Assembly: GCA_036940085.1 (NCBI GenBank)
Contig: JALLBK010000712.1
Location: 1-20,526 of the forward strand
DNA length: 20,526 nucleotides
DNA from: Discostella pseudostelligera
Lineage: Eukaryota; Bacillariophyta; Thalassiosirophyceae; Thalassiosirales; Thalassiosiraceae
Direction: 5' to 3'
Positions within the stretch are counted from its first letter, which is position 1. Every line of letters begins with the position of its first letter. Both the position numbers and the translations under genes were made by a program. Shown here one piece after another: positions 18,404 to 20,526 of this stretch. The notes under the pieces were generated by a model. That model had not been told where the DNA came from and did no database searches. It saw nothing but the letters and a program-made list of their open reading frames with translations.

Positions 18404-20379
18404 TTACAAACTCATACAATTCACGTCGAGCACTTGCTGAACATTGGTCGTATCCAATGTAGTGACAGGAGAATACCGTTCATAATCCAAAAGGTAATCG
18501 CTCCACCAGGCAGTATTCAAGTGAAATACACACTTCTTCTCATCGTCATTCACTAACACCCTCTTCTTCTCGCCGGTATGTTCGGTCTCTTCGTCCCATT
18601 TTGGTAAGCTGAACTCCAAATGGCAAATTTGAACAGCCATGCGTCGCCACATATGCCTATGCATCCTCATCTCACACGTTCCTCCACCATATGGTGCATC
18701 TCCAACAATGGGTATGCCAAGCGCAGCAAGCTGACCACGAATTTGATGAGGACACTTCGTGAGTAATTGCACATCGATTTGCATAACGTACTGCACACCC
18801 AAATCTTCCGCAGGATGTTCCATGTTTGGTCCCCATAGTCGATGTGCCAAGGTAAAGTCATTGGAGTCGGAATACTTCGACTTCACACATGCGGCACGGA
18901 AGTTGCTCGCTTGCGAACCAACACTTGTAATCTTCATGAGGCAGTGTTGCCATTCATGGTTGCTAGCCTTCGGCTTGTTCCGGACGAACTTTTTGGGCGT
19001 AGGAGATCGAACGTCGACGTAATGCTCAATGGTACGATTCACCATCTTTTCGATGCGATCGATGTCGTTGGGGTCTCTGATGCAGACTAGACAACGGTAG
19101 GTTTTGGATACACCAGTGTTGGAAGAGGTTGTTGGATGAGTCACTCCATCACTCTCACTCGCCGGCATGGATTCAAGTTGCTTCGTCATGAAAGTGCAAA
19201 ACTCCTTCTTGGTGGCTGCAACTATCAATCCATGCATTTCAGGTTCAACACGGAGTGGTAGAGATAGGAAATGATGCTCAGTGCTAGTGCCAATATGTCG
19301 TTGTTTCAATGCCGAAGCAAACATGGACATGACATCTTCGGCATGGTTACTGATTGTAGAATGACATGGCATGCCGCCTGGCTTGTTCAAGACTGCAAAT
19401 CCGATATCATAATCCTGTTAAGATTTCATGGACATATATCGATGAGAAATAAACACATACTATCGAACGAAGAATTCGCGATATATGTACTCACCTCGTA
19501 TACAATCACTCCATCTTTCTCATCCGGCAATCCAGTCATCGGTACATGGGCCTTCTTCCCATTGATAATTGCACTAGTACAATTGTCCAACAGCAATCCC
19601 TTACAATACTTTGTCCAATCGAATTCATGCGCCACGAAGAATCGATCGGGAACATAATGTACGCGTAGTGTCATATCCTTCCAGTCTGGTGTGTCATTCT
19701 CATCCTTGGGAGATAGACGTCGGGCATGGGCACTATCGCCGGCAGCGTAGGCTGTCTCATTTACGAGCCATACCGCACCCAGCTGCAATAGTTCACCGGC
19801 TTTAGGGTATGAATCCGCAGTCTCCACGTGCACATGCTTCTCTAGGATGTCCTTCACGACATGCCGCCATCCCTCGTCGACCATGATTTCAATGACCTTG
19901 CCAATGGATATTGATGCAAGCGATTCGGGATATGCAGCACAGTCGGGATCGACGCGAGCGTAGACGGTGTGGTTGGCGGATTCCATCCCTACCATCTGGA
20001 CTATGATGGAGTTGCCAATGTCCTTGTTTATGGAACCTTTCCAGAGATCGGATTTCGATTGTGGCTTGCGATGCGTTTGGCTATCATGATTATGTTGGCT
20101 GTTGGATCTATCGCGACGGTGGTGGTGATGATGGTGATTGTCGTTGCCGCTACTACCATTTGAAGAGTTGGAATCGCCGTTGGAGGTGGGCTTATGATGG
20201 CGTCCTGTCATTCCGTTGCTATGTAATTGATACGTCTTGATACTGAATTGAATTGAATTGATTTGATTTATGCCAGAGTGGTGATGTCCCACGAAGTTAG
20301 ATATGGTATGATTGCTGTGTTCCACCGACACCGACGGTTCGCGTTGACGCCATTCATCCAACGCGGCGAAGGAACACAT
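18404..20379 (-). CDS. RluA-like pseudouridine synthase family protein, catalytic Asp missing
   Basis: Two exons, 20379-19495 and 19414-18404, joined in phase 0 across an 80-nt intron (donor GTGAGTAC); 631 aa from the ATG at 20379. An in-frame ATG at 20211 is an alternative start. Residues 1-125 are His/Asn/Ser-rich and low complexity. The RluA-type core follows: FAVLNKPGGMPCH (301-313), T-Y-R-CLV-CI, and HQIRGQLAALGIPIVGDAPYGGG from H518. These family members convert uridine to pseudouridine in rRNA, tRNA or mRNA. The motif usually written HRLD-xxTSGL aligns with LRVEPEMHGL: R350 is kept, but the catalytic Asp position is E352 and TSG is MHG. It may therefore be inactive or altered. The N-terminal half, including VPDRFFVAHEFDW and IINGKKAHVP, is divergent. 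No clear targeting signal. Confidence 0.87.
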
Positions 20380-20526
20380 CACCGCTTCCCGCCATATCTT
20401 GGTGCATGTGAATCTTCAGTTTGGCGAACATTTCTACATAATATCATCGTGCCGATCTCGCCAAAATGTCGAGCCAACCAATACCTTCGGCACTGCGTGC
20501 AACCTCACCAACACGCACATACCATA
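20380..20526. other. Upstream flank, nothing recognised
   Basis: The frame of the 18404-20379 gene stays open upstream without an ATG to a stop at 20416-20418. No other signal is seen up to the window edge. Confidence 0.4.

Noticed and set aside
1..20526. CRISPR arrays, insertion sequences, bacterial operons
   Set aside because: No spaced direct repeats, transposase or Shine-Dalgarno organisation; the window is intron-bearing eukaryotic DNA.

Overview
This window looks like nuclear DNA of a diatom, most likely a centric (Thalassiosira/Cyclotella-like) species. I recognise nine genes: eight protein genes, several split by short GT-AG introns of about 74-158 nt with GTGAGT/GTAAGT-type donors, and one nuclear-type tRNA with internal A and B boxes. 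The diatom call rests on four things. There is a ClpB with a bipartite plastid presequence and a signal-peptide cleavage site before Phe (A|FVP). There is a membrane protein with a silaffin-like Lys/Ser segment. One protein carries the IPMR-x-EYS motif that I remember from a diatom family. Proteins are rich in Ser/Thr/Asn homopolymers. The species cannot be fixed from the sequence alone. One ambiguous base (N) sits at 14186.

Layout, left to right: (1) a plus-strand SGNH/GDSL hydrolase of the PAF-acetylhydrolase alpha type, 192-2094, one intron. (2) A convergent minus-strand gene for an uncharacterised diatom-type protein, 2315-3293, two introns, with a promoter region holding a cluster of CACGTG boxes and an 18-bp tandem repeat. 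(3) A minus-strand, single-exon, Golgi-type membrane glycosyltransferase of the GT8/glycogenin-like kind, 4010-6874. (4) Divergent from it across 873 bp, a plus-strand Ser/Thr/Pro-rich single-pass membrane protein with a Lys/Ser patch and an RXL motif, 7748-9190. (5) A minus-strand tRNA-Arg(CCG), 9832-9903. (6) Plus-strand plastid ClpB in seven exons, 10217-13982. (7) A convergent minus-strand gene for a long disordered protein with three copies of a GIGxFA motif, 14167-16768. (8) A plus-strand acidic protein of unknown function, 17470-17976, whose frame continues past one stop. (9) A minus-strand RluA-like pseudouridine synthase family protein lacking the usual catalytic Asp, 18404-20379, one intron.

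The genes do not form one pathway. The most suggestive neighbourhood is the head-to-head pair of GT8 glycosyltransferase and silaffin-like membrane protein. A Golgi glycosyltransferase beside a heavily glycosylatable Ser/Thr/Lys-rich candidate biosilica protein could be co-regulated, but this is inference. ClpB would act in plastid protein disaggregation. The tRNA and the other genes look like ordinary neighbours. No mobile element, CRISPR array or viral gene was recognised.
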